From Nonomuraea guangzhouensis (GTDB lineage Bacteria > Actinomycetota > Actinomycetes > Streptosporangiales > Streptosporangiaceae), in the NCBI RefSeq assembly GCF_019396345.1, contig NZ_JAHKRM010000013.1:271152-335151 (forward strand): a stretch of DNA of 64,000 bases, given 5' to 3'. Under the pieces are notes generated by a model. It was not told where the DNA came from. It ran no database searches and saw only the letters and a list, made by a program, of their open reading frames with translations. A program made the translations under genes and the position numbers. Below are positions 31,889-40,522 of the stretch, in pieces; positions within the stretch are counted from its first letter, which is position 1, and every line of letters begins with the position of its first letter.

Positions 31889-33955
31889 GTGACGCTAGTG
31901 GAGGCGGGTTACACGGCTCGTCACCTGTCGGTGCTTGAGGGGCTGGAAGCGGTCCGCAAGCGCCCTGGCATGTATATCGGGTCAACCGACAGCCGCGGGC
32001 TCATGCACTGCCTCTGGGAGATCGTCGACAACGGCGTCGACGAGGCGCTCGCCGGGCACTGCAGCCGCATCGAGGTGGAGCTCTATCCCGACGGCTCCAT
32101 CGAGGTGCGCGACGACGGCCGCGGCATCCCCGTCGACATCGAGCCCAAGAGCGGGCTGGCCGGAGTCGAGCTCGTCTACACCAAGCTCCACGCGGGCGGT
32201 AAGTTCGGCGGCGGCTCCTATGGCGCGTCCGGCGGCCTGCACGGCGTGGGCGCCTCCGTGGTCAACGCCCTGTCCGAGCGCCTCGACGTCGAGGTCGACC
32301 GCGACGGCATCATCCACGAGATCAGCTTCCGCCGCGGCGTGCCCGGCATCTTCGACGGCGAGGGCCCGAAGGCCAAGTTCAAGAAGAAGTCCGGCCTGCG
32401 CAAGGACCGCAAGCTGCCCAAGCGGGTCACCGGCACCAGGGTGCGGTTCTGGGCCGACAAGCAGATCTTCCTGCCCGACGCCGAGGTCTCACTCGACGAG
32501 ATCCACGTCCGCCTCCGCCAGACCGCCTTCCTGGTGCCCGGTCTGACCCTGTCCGTGATCGACGGCCGGCACGAGGAGCGGATCGAGGAGGAGTTCCACT
32601 TCGACGGTGGCATCTCCGAGTTCACCGAGTTCCTGGCCCGCGACGAGGCCGTCTGCGACGTGCTGCGCCTGCAGGGGGTCGGCCACTTCCACGAGACCGT
32701 CCCCGTGCTCGACGACCAGGGCCACATGACGCCCACCGAGGTGCAGCGCGAGCTCACCGTCGACGTGGCCGTGCGCTGGGGCAAGGGCTACGACTCGACC
32801 GTCCGCTCGTTCGTCAACGTGATCGCCACCCCCAAGGGCGGCACCCACCTCACCGGCTTCGAACGCGGCCTGGCCCGCACGATCAACGAGCTGCTGCGCG
32901 AGACCCGCCTGCTGAAGAACGGCGACGACCCGGTCAGGGGGGAGGACATCTCCGAGGGCCTCACCGGGGTCGTCACGGTCCGGGTGCCGGAGCCGCAGTT
33001 CGAAGGCCAGACCAAGGAGGTGCTGGGCACCTCGGCGGCCACCCGCATCGTCTCCCACGTGGTCTCCCGCGAGCTCAAGGAGCTGTTCGCCAACCCGCCG
33101 CGCGGCTACAAGCAGCCCCTGCGCGCCGTGCTGGAGAAGATCGTCGCCGCGGCCAAGGCCCGCATCGCGGCCCGCGAGCACCGCGACAACCAGCGTCGCA
33201 AGAGCGCCCTGGAAAACTCCGCGCTCCCCGCCAAGCTCGTCGACTGCCGCAGCGACGACATCGACCGCAGCGAGCTGTTCATCGTCGAGGGCGACTCCGC
33301 CCTGGGCACCGCCAAGCTGGCCCGCGACTCGGAGTTCCAGGCGCTCCTGCCGATCCGCGGCAAGATCCTCAACGTGCAGAAGGCGTCCGTGAGCGACATG
33401 CTCAAGAACGCCGAGTGCGCCGCGATCATCCAGGTGGTCGGCGCGGGCTCCGGCCGGTCCTTCGACATCGAGGCGGCCCGCTACGGCAAGGTCATCTTGA
33501 TGGCCGACGCCGACGTCGACGGCGCCCACATCCGCTGCCTGCTGCTGACCCTGTTCCACCGCTACATGCGGCCCATGGTCGAGGCGGGCAGGGTGTTCGC
33601 CGCCGTCCCGCCGCTGCACCGCATCGAGCTCACCAACCCCGGCCGGGGCAAGGAGAAGTACATCTACTGCTACTCCGACGCCGAGCTGCACAAGGTGCTG
33701 CGCGACCTGGAGCGGCGTGGCCGGCGCTGGAAGGACCCCGTGCAGCGCTACAAGGGTCTGGGCGAGATGGACGCCGACCAGCTGGCCGAGACCACCATGG
33801 ACCCCCGCCACCGCATCCTGCGCCGCGTCCGGATCGAGGACGCGGAGACGGCGGAGGGGATCTTCAGCCTGCTGATGGGGAGCGATGTGGCTCCGCGTCG
33901 CGAGTTCATCGTCAACAGCGCGGCCGAGGTCGACCGCGATCACATCGACGCCTGA
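31889..33955 (+). CDS. parE: DNA topoisomerase IV subunit B (ParE)
   Basis: 688 residues from GTG 31889, with AGGGGAG upstream. GHKL ATPase: GLEAVRKRPGMYIGSTDSRG, EIVDNGVDEALAGHC, VRDDGRGIPVDIEP, GGSYGASGGLHGVGASVVNALS. Transducer follows; the TOPRIM domain has LFIVEGDSALGTAKLARD and MADADVDGAHI; the end carries RYKGLGEMDADQLAETTMDP. With ParC it decatenates and relaxes DNA. I call parE rather than gyrB because parC is the partner in this window and the neighbouring DUF7455 and hrdB order matches the streptomycete parE locus; the true gyrB should lie near dnaN elsewhere. Confidence 0.93.
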   Translation: MTLVEAGYTARHLSVLEGLEAVRKRPGMYIGSTDSRGLMHCLWEIVDNGVDEALAGHCSRIEVELYPDGSIEVRDDGRGIPVDIEPKSGLAGVELVYTKLHAGGKFGGGSYGASGGLHGVGASVVNALSERLDVEVDRDGIIHEISFRRGVPGIFDGEGPKAKFKKKSGLRKDRKLPKRVTGTRVRFWADKQIFLPDAEVSLDEIHVRLRQTAFLVPGLTLSVIDGRHEERIEEEFHFDGGISEFTEFLARDEAVCDVLRLQGVGHFHETVPVLDDQGHMTPTEVQRELTVDVAVRWGKGYDSTVRSFVNVIATPKGGTHLTGFERGLARTINELLRETRLLKNGDDPVRGEDISEGLTGVVTVRVPEPQFEGQTKEVLGTSAATRIVSHVVSRELKELFANPPRGYKQPLRAVLEKIVAAAKARIAAREHRDNQRRKSALENSALPAKLVDCRSDDIDRSELFIVEGDSALGTAKLARDSEFQALLPIRGKILNVQKASVSDMLKNAECAAIIQVVGAGSGRSFDIEAARYGKVILMADADVDGAHIRCLLLTLFHRYMRPMVEAGRVFAAVPPLHRIELTNPGRGKEKYIYCYSDAELHKVLRDLERRGRRWKDPVQRYKGLGEMDADQLAETTMDPRHRILRRVRIEDAETAEGIFSLLMGSDVAPRREFIVNSAAEVDRDHIDA

Positions 33956-34015
33956 GCGCCTCTCGCCGATGCGGTGACCCGTGATCCGGTGATCGGCGAG
34001 GCTAGGGTGGTGGCC

Positions 34016-34852
34016 GTGTCGGGTGCGGATCGGGCTGAGATTCCCTGGGTGTCCGACGACGTGCCGGACGTCGTCGTGGTGGATGGGCGGGCGCAGTCCT
34101 ACAGCGGCAATGTGCATGAAGAGCTCAAACTGCTCCTCATGATCGACTCAGGTCTCACCGTACGCAGACGTGGCACGACCTTCCGGGCCGCTCCTGGGCA
34201 ACTGGTCGCGCTCCACCCGGACGACGCGCATTCCGGGCAGCCGGACGATCTCGAGTCGGCGCGCTGGCTGATCATGTGTGTGTCGCCGTCCCTGATCGCC
34301 GAGGTCGCCACGTCTGAGGCGGTGCGCTACGGGGATCCGGTGATCCGGGACAGCGGGCTGGCGGCCCGTTTCCGGTCCGTACACGGCTCCCTCTACCGGC
34401 CTTCCGGGCAGCCCGGTTCGGCGCTGGGGCGGGAGACGGAGGTGCTGGAGTTCGTCTCCACGCTGGCGCGGCAGTGCTACGGCTCCGACGGCGGGCGGGA
34501 CACGGCGCAGCGTGTCCCCGAGACCGTGCGTGAATACCTGCGGGCGAACCTGTCCCGCAACGTGACGCTGGACGAGCTCAGCGCGGTGACGGAGCTCAGC
34601 AAGTACCGGCTCGTGCGCGTGTGCACCGCCTGGTTCGGTCTGCCGCCGCACAAGCTGCATCTGCGTCTCCGGCTCGATCGGGCCAGGCAACTGCTCCGGC
34701 GCGGTACGGGGATCGCCGAGGTGGCGTACGAGACGGGATTCCACGATCAGCCCCACCTGACCCGGGTGTTCGCCCGGGCCTACGGGCTGACTCCCGCCCT
34801 GTACCAGTCGACATATCGCGGCACGGCGTGGACCGGCTGGGCCGCACGCTGA
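34016..34852 (+). CDS. AraC family transcriptional regulator
   Basis: 278 residues from GTG 34016 (VSGADRAEIPWV), with AGGGTGG upstream; GTG 33974 would add 14 residues and cannot be excluded. An N-terminal cupin-like sensor part (AraC_binding; LTVRRRGTTFRAAPGQLVAL, HPDDAHSG) is followed by two helix-turn-helix units: VTLDELSAVTELSKYRLVRV and TGIAEVAYETGFHDQPHLTR. The gene precedes an aldo-keto reductase on the same strand by 142 bp, its most likely target. The inducer is unknown. Confidence 0.9.
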   Translation: MSGADRAEIPWVSDDVPDVVVVDGRAQSYSGNVHEELKLLLMIDSGLTVRRRGTTFRAAPGQLVALHPDDAHSGQPDDLESARWLIMCVSPSLIAEVATSEAVRYGDPVIRDSGLAARFRSVHGSLYRPSGQPGSALGRETEVLEFVSTLARQCYGSDGGRDTAQRVPETVREYLRANLSRNVTLDELSAVTELSKYRLVRVCTAWFGLPPHKLHLRLRLDRARQLLRRGTGIAEVAYETGFHDQPHLTRVFARAYGLTPALYQSTYRGTAWTGWAAR

Positions 34853-34994
34853 TCCAGGCGGGGCAAGAACGTGCAATACGGATGCCGACCCCGGCGGATA
34901 GTTTCCTCGGCGACGCCAACTTGGCCCGAGCGCGACGGAGATTCGGCGAGTGTGCCGTGTCCCTCGGGCCGTTCTTTTTCGACGGGAGCATGTG

Positions 34995-36014
34995 ATGCGT
35001 TACCGGCTGCTGGGCCGCACGGGGTTGCGGGTGTCCGAAGCGTTTCTGGGCACGATGACCTTCGGCGAGGACTGGGGGTGGGGCGCCTCGGTCGAGGAAT
35101 GCCGCAAGATGTTCAGCGTGTACGCCGAGGCGGGCGGCAATGTGATCGACACCGCCAACCGCTACACCGAGGGCAGCAGTGAGCGAATCGTCGGAGACCT
35201 GCTGGGCTCCGACCGCGACCGTTTCGTGCTGTCCACGAAATACACGCTGACCATGGACGGCACCGACCCCAACGCCGGCGGCAACCACCGCAAGAACCTG
35301 GTCCGTTCGGTGGAGGCCAGCCTGCGACGGCTGGGCACCGACTACATCGACCTGCTGTGGGTGCACATCTGGGACCCCAACACCCCCGTCGAGGAGACGA
35401 TGCGGGCGCTGGACGATCTCGTACGGGCCGGCAAGGTGCTGTATGTCGGGATCTCCGATGCGCCCGCCTGGTTGATCTCCCGCGCGCAGACCATCGCCGA
35501 GTTTCGCGGGTGGACGGCGTTCGCCGGCCTGCAACTGCCCTACAGCCTGCTCAAGCGGGACATCGAGCGGGAGCTGCTGCCCATGGCCGAGGCTCTGGAG
35601 CTGTCGGTGGCCGCGTGGTCGCCGCTGGCCGGCGGCGTCCTGTCGGGCAAGTTCACCCGCTCCGGCGCCGATGGCCCCTCCCGGGTCGACCCTGCCACCG
35701 TCTCCGAACGCGACCTGGGCATCGCGCGTACGGTGGACGCCGTGGCCGACGAACTGGGCGTTTCCTCCTCCCAGGTGGCCATCGCGTGGACGCGAGCGCA
35801 GCGGCCCTGGATCCACCCGATCCTCGGCGCCCGCAACCTGGACCAGCTGACCGACAACCTCGCCGCGATCGACCTGCGACTGCCCGACGAGGCGGTGCGC
35901 CGGCTGGACGAGGCCAGCGCGATCGACCTGGGCTTCCCGATGGAGTTCATCCTGGACACCACGACCGACTTCGTCTACGGGCCCAGCGGAAAGCAGGTCG
36001 ACGGCAGAGTCTGA
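34995..36014 (+). CDS. Aldo/keto reductase
   Basis: 339 residues from ATG 34995 (GGGAG before it). The Asp and Tyr of the catalytic tetrad are in NVIDTANRYTEGSSE, Lys in VLSTKYT and His in DLLWVHIWD. The AKR barrel continues to a C-terminal NADP-binding part, PILGARNLDQLTDNL. The start MRYRLLGRTGLRVSEAFLGTMTFGEDWG is typical of the YajO/YdhF-like group. Reduces aldehydes or ketones with NADPH; the substrate is not predictable. The AraC gene upstream is its probable regulator. Confidence 0.93.
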   Translation: MRYRLLGRTGLRVSEAFLGTMTFGEDWGWGASVEECRKMFSVYAEAGGNVIDTANRYTEGSSERIVGDLLGSDRDRFVLSTKYTLTMDGTDPNAGGNHRKNLVRSVEASLRRLGTDYIDLLWVHIWDPNTPVEETMRALDDLVRAGKVLYVGISDAPAWLISRAQTIAEFRGWTAFAGLQLPYSLLKRDIERELLPMAEALELSVAAWSPLAGGVLSGKFTRSGADGPSRVDPATVSERDLGIARTVDAVADELGVSSSQVAIAWTRAQRPWIHPILGARNLDQLTDNLAAIDLRLPDEAVRRLDEASAIDLGFPMEFILDTTTDFVYGPSGKQVDGRV

Positions 36015-36248
36015 CCCACTGCGCGGGTGTTCAGGCTTCTCTTTTACGGCCGGCACGGTGAGCCCCAATCGCCGTAGCGTGCTGAGGCCTGTCCAGGGGC
36101 ACGCTCCTCCGGTGCGCGGGGCTGGGCGCCGCGACGTGCGCAGCCGTCGTTGAAGTCGTCGCGGTCCCTTCGGCCAGTTCCGGCGTGAACACCTCCCGGT
36201 CGATCGGTGAAGGAGGGGTGTGAACCCAAGGACCGAGAGGTGACCGCG

Positions 36249-36815
36249 ATGACACAGGCGTTACCCGCTCAAACCGGGGACGCCGTGATCATCGAGCAGT
36301 CCTGGCGGGAGCCCGAACGTTTCTCCGCCATCTTCGACCGCTACTACTCCGAGATCCACGGCTACGCCTCACGCAGGCTGGGCGGCGGGCTGGCCGACGA
36401 CGTCGCAGCGGAGACGTTCCTGATCGCCTTCGACAAGCGCGCCGGTTACGACGTCTCCCGCGCCGACGCGCGGCCCTGGCTGTACGGCATAGCCTCCAAC
36501 CTGATCGCCCGGCGCCGTCGCGCCGAGGAACGCCAGTACCGGGCGCTGGCCAAGGCCGGCCCGGGGAGTCCCGTAGAGGACCACGCCGATCGGGTCGCCG
36601 GAGAAGTGGACGCGGTCGCGCGCAGACCGGCGCTCGCCCAGGCGCTGGCCAAGATCGCCCACGGCGACAGGGACGTGCTGCTCCTGGTCGCCTGGGCCGA
36701 GCTCACCTCGGAGCAGGCGGGCCAGGCGCTCGGCATTCCGGCGGGTACGGCGCGCTCACGGCTGCACAGGGCCCGTAGGAAGATCCAGGACGCATTGGGA
36801 GGGGACGGATCATGA
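36249..36815 (+). CDS. ECF (extracytoplasmic function) sigma factor
   Basis: 188 residues from ATG 36249, with GAGAGG 8 bases upstream. Region 2: FSAIFDRYYSEIHGYASRRLG and AAETFLIAFDKR, with ARPWLYGIASNLIARRRR near the -10 contact region. Region 4: VLLLVAWAELTSEQAGQALGIPAGTARSRLHRARRKI. No region 3. Its stop overlaps the start of the CU044_5270-type gene by 4 bp, so they are a coupled pair. The signal is unknown. Confidence 0.92.
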   Translation: MTQALPAQTGDAVIIEQSWREPERFSAIFDRYYSEIHGYASRRLGGGLADDVAAETFLIAFDKRAGYDVSRADARPWLYGIASNLIARRRRAEERQYRALAKAGPGSPVEDHADRVAGEVDAVARRPALAQALAKIAHGDRDVLLLVAWAELTSEQAGQALGIPAGTARSRLHRARRKIQDALGGDGS

Positions 36816-37810
36816 AGGACGTGGAGACGCTACGTGAGGCCTGGGACGGGCCGGAGCCTCCCTCGCCCGCCGCGCAGGCGGCGGCCAGGGCCGCCCTCAT
36901 GGCGCGAGCCGCCGGCCGCCGTCCCAAGCGCAGGTGGGCGATGCGGGCGCTGGCGGTGGCCGCATCGGCGGTGGTGATCGCGACGGGGGCGACCCTGGTG
37001 CAGTCCGTGGGCGGGGGAGAGCCGACGCTGCCCGCCGCCAACGCGCAGGTGGTGCTCACCAGGATCGCGGCGGCCGTACAGAAGAAGGACTTCGTGCCGC
37101 CGCGCGACGATCAGTGGATCTACACCGAAGATCACATGCAGGCCCGCGGCAAGGGGTTCAAGAGGGGCACGCGGTTCACCCCGCAGACGCCGTTGAAGAA
37201 CACGGTGGAGGAATTCTGGACTCGAGCCGACGGCAAGCGGGTCGGATACATGGTGAACGGCAAGCTGATGACCACCAACCCCGGAGCCCGGACACCGGAG
37301 AACACCTACGCCCTGGTGGCCGCGCTGCCCACCGATCCCGACAAACTGCTGGACAGATTCCGCAAGATCAACGCCGTAAAGGACAAAGATCCGGATGGCT
37401 GGGTCTTCCAGCGGTTCGAGGTGACCCTGGGCCAGAACATCGTCCCCCCGGCCCAGGAGGCGGCCATCTTCCAGGCGATGGCCAAGCTCCCCGGCGTGAA
37501 GGTGGACGAGTCGGCGGTGGACGTCGAGGGCCGTCCGGCGCTGTCGGTCTCCCGCGTCCTCGACGGGTGGCGCAAGTTCGAGATCCTGCTGGACCCGGCG
37601 ACCTACGCCTACCGGGGCCGGCGCGAGACCGCGATCGCTGATCATGAGGAGCGATATCCGCAGCCGGGGTTCAAGCAGTACACGGTCAAGAACGGCAAGC
37701 TGGTTCCCGAGTCTCCTCACGTGGAGTGGAGCATCGAGAAGGGAGTGGTCTGGATGATGACCACCCGCACCGCCGTCGGTGTGGTCGACAAGGCCGGGCA
37801 GAAGTTGTGA
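36812..37810 (+). CDS. CU044_5270 family membrane-anchored protein, ECF sigma partner
   Basis: 332 residues. A short cytoplasmic N-terminus (about 40 residues: KDVETLREAWDGPEPPSPAA) leads to one membrane helix (MRALAVAASAVVIATGATL, about 44-62). The large extracellular part contains LTRIAAAVQKKD and DDQWIYTEDHMQ, characteristic of the CU044_5270 family found next to ECF sigma genes in Streptosporangiaceae. It lacks the zinc anti-sigma His-x-x-x-Cys-x-x-Cys motif. Coupled translation with the sigma factor suggests an anti-sigma or signal-sensing role, which is inference. The gene ends 19 bp before the convergent SnoaL-like gene. Confidence 0.85.
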   Translation: MKDVETLREAWDGPEPPSPAAQAAARAALMARAAGRRPKRRWAMRALAVAASAVVIATGATLVQSVGGGEPTLPAANAQVVLTRIAAAVQKKDFVPPRDDQWIYTEDHMQARGKGFKRGTRFTPQTPLKNTVEEFWTRADGKRVGYMVNGKLMTTNPGARTPENTYALVAALPTDPDKLLDRFRKINAVKDKDPDGWVFQRFEVTLGQNIVPPAQEAAIFQAMAKLPGVKVDESAVDVEGRPALSVSRVLDGWRKFEILLDPATYAYRGRRETAIADHEERYPQPGFKQYTVKNGKLVPESPHVEWSIEKGVVWMMTTRTAVGVVDKAGQKL

Positions 37811-37829
37811 CCACCCGCCCCTGAAGAGA

Positions 37830-38204
37830 CTAGGCGGGGCGCAAGGAGCTGGTGTCGAGGACCGGCCACAGGTTGGTGATCTGGTCGTCCCTGAGCTCGA
37901 AGATGACGCAGGCCTTGATCTCCACAGGCTGGTTCGTCGGCGGGACGCCGAAGAAGGTGCCGGTGTGCGTGCCCGTCAGGGTCCATCTGGTGGCAACCCT
38001 GTTGTCTTCTGCGATCATGTCCTGGACGTCGAAGTGCATGTCTGGGAGGGCTGAGCGGATGTGGGTGGAGATCTGCTTGATGCGCTCCGGGCCAGGTGAG
38101 TCGCCGGGAGCAGTGGAGAGGGTGCTGGCGATGATCTCGTCGGCCACGTCCAGCCTGCCCTGGTTGAGCACCTCGTCGTACAGGCGCATGACGACGTCCT
38201 TCAT
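37830..38204 (-). CDS. SnoaL-like (ester cyclase/NTF2-fold) protein
   Basis: 124 residues. The pattern VMRLYDEVLNQGRLDVADEIIA, then LPDMHFDVQDMIAEDNRVATRWTLTGTHTGTFFGVPPTNQPVEI, is the SnoaL-like polyketide-cyclase/ester-cyclase family with its ERIKQ and TGTHTG segments. Most members outside antibiotic clusters have no known substrate. GAAAGGA is properly spaced before ATG 38204. It is divergent from marR at 38292, with a perfect palindrome in between, so it is a likely target of that regulator. Confidence 0.88.
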   Translation of the reverse strand: MKDVVMRLYDEVLNQGRLDVADEIIASTLSTAPGDSPGPERIKQISTHIRSALPDMHFDVQDMIAEDNRVATRWTLTGTHTGTFFGVPPTNQPVEIKACVIFELRDDQITNLWPVLDTSSLRPA

Positions 38205-38229
38205 CAGTATATCCTTTCGGTGAGCTAGT

Positions 38230-38253
38230 AACTAGAAACGGATATTTCTAGTT
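38230..38253. promoter_or_regulatory. Perfect operator palindrome between the SnoaL-like and marR genes
   Basis: AACTAGAAA (38230-38238) and TTTCTAGTT (38245-38253) are perfect inverted 9-mers with spacer CGGATA, inside the 87-bp divergent gap. This is the size and place expected for a MarR dimer controlling both genes. Confidence 0.75.
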
Positions 38254-38291
38254 TTCCTAGACACTTGGAACGTTAAGGAGTTTGGTGGGCG

Positions 38292-38759
38292 ATGTCAAGA
38301 CGTGCGGCGTTGGTGACCGCGTTGCTGGAAGCGCTGCGCAAGACCAACGTGCTGTCGGTCTCCATGAGTCAGGCGGCCGCAGTCCGCATCGGCATCAACA
38401 CCACCGATCTCCACTGCCTCAACCTGTTGAGTGAAGGACCGCTGACCGCCAGCGAGCTGGCCCGGCGAGCGGGGATCACCACCGCGTCCGTCACCGGCGT
38501 CATCGACCGGCTCGAATCCGTCGGGTACGTACGGCGGGAGCGCGACGACGCCGATCGGCGGAAGGTCGTGGTGACGCTCGTGCTGGAGCGGGCGGCGGTG
38601 GACGTGGCGCCGGTGTTCATGCCGCTGCTCAAGGCCTGGCGCGAATCGCTGAGCGAGTACAGCGATGAGCAGCTCGAGGTGATCACCGACTTCATGAGCA
38701 GGACGCAGGCCGTGTTCCAGGACGAGGTCGAGCAGATGCGGGCCGGCCCGTCGAGCTGA
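38292..38759 (+). CDS. MarR family transcriptional regulator
   Basis: 155 residues. Winged helix-turn-helix: GPLTASELARRAGITTASVTGVIDRLESVGYVRRERDDADRRKVVVTL. Terminal helices give the dimer interface. AAGGAG precedes the ATG by 11 bases. The protein belongs to the same family as the regulator at 26683 but is not a close copy. The divergent SnoaL-like gene and the palindrome between them define its probable regulon. The gene is followed by a strong bidirectional terminator. Confidence 0.92.
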   Translation: MSRRAALVTALLEALRKTNVLSVSMSQAAAVRIGINTTDLHCLNLLSEGPLTASELARRAGITTASVTGVIDRLESVGYVRRERDDADRRKVVVTLVLERAAVDVAPVFMPLLKAWRESLSEYSDEQLEVITDFMSRTQAVFQDEVEQMRAGPSS

Positions 38760-38782
38760 CCCGGCCGGGTCCGGACACGCGA

Positions 38783-38810
38783 AAGGGGGCCGGGATGTCC
38801 CGGCCCCCTT
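38783..38810. terminator. Bidirectional terminator
   Basis: Perfect 13-bp arms (38783-38795 and 38798-38810) with a 2-base loop (TG) between the convergent marR gene and the DNRLRE gene; stem AAGGGGGCCGGGA. Confidence 0.85.
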
Positions 38811-38853
38811 CGGTGTTTCAGCTGGTCGGCCCTAGCGGCCGGCCGTCAGGTGG

Positions 38854-40257
38854 TCAGCGCCAGTAGATGACCGTCAGGGTCGGGGGCTTGACGCCCTTGT
38901 CCTTGTTCTCCGAGGCGGCGAAGGCGCGCCAGTTGGTGGTCTCCGACTCGTTGGCGCCCTTCAGCTGGACGCCGTAGTTGGTGGCGCCGGCGGCCCATGC
39001 CTTGGCCATGGTGGTCACCGGCCACGCCAGGTACCCGGCGCCCCCGGCGCACGGGGCGGTCCAGGTGCGGCCGCGGCCCTGGCGGTTCGTCACCTGGCCC
39101 GCCGTGGTGGTCGTGGGCTTGTTGTCCCAGTTCAGGTCGGTCTCGTCCCACGCGCTGGTGATCCGCTGGGCGGTGAGGCCGGAACCCACTACGAGACCGC
39201 AGGCGTTCGTCTCCAGGTTCCACAGCGCCATGTTGGCGAAGATGACCCGCTTGCCGGTCAGCTTGTGGGTGTTGAACTTGACCAGGCTGCGCATGACGTC
39301 GCCGCCCTGGCCGTTCTCCCACGGCATCGTGCCCGCGATGATCATCGGGTCACCGGGGTGCGAGGCCCACGAGGTGGCGACGTCGGTGTCCGTCACGCTC
39401 GGCAGCGTGATCACCGGGTCGACGGTCACCGGGTAGACGCGCGCCGGGTCCGCCAGGAACTTGGCGTCCGGCTTGAGCACCAGGACCTTGGTCCCGTTCT
39501 GCGTCTCGACCGCGGTGTCGATCTTCGACAGCGAGTCGCCGCGGGGCTTGCCGTGCCCCTTGGCGTCCCACATCACCGGCTGCGGCGCCGCGGCGACCAC
39601 CTTGTCATCGGCCGTACTGGTCAGGAGCAGGCGACCATCGGCGGACTCGGACAGCTCCACGCCTTCGGTCTGCACCGGGATGCGGAGCTCCAGCGGGCCG
39701 GAGGGCTTCTCGCGCAGGACCACGTCGTGGCGGAAGCCCGTGGGCAGGACGGTGACGACGAGGTCGGCCCCCGGACCGGCCGCGTCGGTGAAGGTGGCGA
39801 CGTTCTCGTTGACGACCGGCTTGGGCAGCGCGGTCGGCCACTTGAGCGAGAACACGCGGCCGTCGTCGTCGGTCATCTTGGCCAGCGTGCCCTCGCCGCC
39901 GTTGGAGACCTCGACCTTGGCGCGCGAGACACGCGGCTTCAGCACCGCGCCGTCGGCGACGAGTGAGGTGTCGATGGGCACCCACTGGCCGTTCTGCTGG
40001 ACCTGGGAGGGGCCCGAGGTGATGGTCGCGGTGAAGCTGCCGTCCGGGTTGGCGACGGTGGTGCTCGACTCGTCCGACAGGCTCGGCACGGGTACGGGCC
40101 GGCCGTCGGCGGCGGCCTGGGCCGAGGCGATCTCCTCGGCGCTCTGGCCGGTGAAGGTCGTGGCCGAGGCCGGGAAGGCCGTGGCGCCGGTGAGCACGGT
40201 CACGGCGCTCAGTCCGAGAGCCAGGCGGCCCATGGAACGGTTGAGAGACTTACGCAA
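38854..40257 (-). CDS. Secreted DNRLRE domain protein
   Basis: 467 residues. Sec signal peptide: LNRSMGRLALGLSAVTVLTG, cleaved near FPASA-TT. The middle region (SFTATITSGPSQVQQNGQWVPIDTSL, VFSLKWPTALPKPVVNENVATF) is the beta-rich part found ahead of DNRLRE domains in large actinobacterial surface proteins. The final part (SWASHPGDPMIIAGT ... RSLVKFNT ... ALWNLETNACG ... ITSAWDETDLNWDNKP) is the DNRLRE domain. In most relatives a long RHS/YD-repeat or LamG section follows; here the protein ends right after DNRLRE, so it is a short free-standing form. Extracellular; the role is unknown, probably cell-surface or matrix binding. Confidence 0.85.
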   Translation of the reverse strand: MRKSLNRSMGRLALGLSAVTVLTGATAFPASATTFTGQSAEEIASAQAAADGRPVPVPSLSDESSTTVANPDGSFTATITSGPSQVQQNGQWVPIDTSLVADGAVLKPRVSRAKVEVSNGGEGTLAKMTDDDGRVFSLKWPTALPKPVVNENVATFTDAAGPGADLVVTVLPTGFRHDVVLREKPSGPLELRIPVQTEGVELSESADGRLLLTSTADDKVVAAAPQPVMWDAKGHGKPRGDSLSKIDTAVETQNGTKVLVLKPDAKFLADPARVYPVTVDPVITLPSVTDTDVATSWASHPGDPMIIAGTMPWENGQGGDVMRSLVKFNTHKLTGKRVIFANMALWNLETNACGLVVGSGLTAQRITSAWDETDLNWDNKPTTTTAGQVTNRQGRGRTWTAPCAGGAGYLAWPVTTMAKAWAAGATNYGVQLKGANESETTNWRAFAASENKDKGVKPPTLTVIYWR

Positions 40258-40522
40258 ATCTACGTCCTAACGATTCGGTGGATGTGGAGCAGCGCGAATG
40301 CGCTGACTTCAGGGCGTCGGCGGGGGTCTGGCCCCCGGCGACGATCACCGATCGCTAGGCGGTGCCGGATTGATCGTTAACATGACGTCCCCGTTTCTGT
40401 CGTCGGCGAACAAGATCGCCGACGGGTCACAGGAATATCACAGGCAACAGCCCGGCAATGTGGGAGATCGTTTTGGTGCGATATTTATCACAAAACGCAG
40501 AGTTATCGGGAAATACGGAAAG
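40258..40522. other. Structured leader/intergenic region upstream of the DNRLRE gene
   Basis: The 265-bp gap lies between the DNRLRE gene and the carbonic anhydrase gene, both on the minus strand. Two hairpins stand out: CGTCGGCGA (40401-40409) with TCGCCGACG (40416-40424), and CGGGGG (40321-40326) with CCCCCG (40332-40337), extended outwards by GTCG and CGAC. The first could terminate carbonic anhydrase transcripts; both could also form a leader of the DNRLRE mRNA. No known riboswitch consensus was recognised. Confidence 0.35.

Noticed and set aside
31889..33955. gyrB (with parC taken as gyrA)
   Set aside because: Gene order with hrdB, DUF7455 and a distant partner, and the lack of a GyrA box in the partner, fit topoisomerase IV better.
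40258..40522. Cyclic-di-AMP (ydaO-type) riboswitch
   Set aside because: The conserved GGGGACC and GGGGTGAA blocks could not be found on the minus strand.
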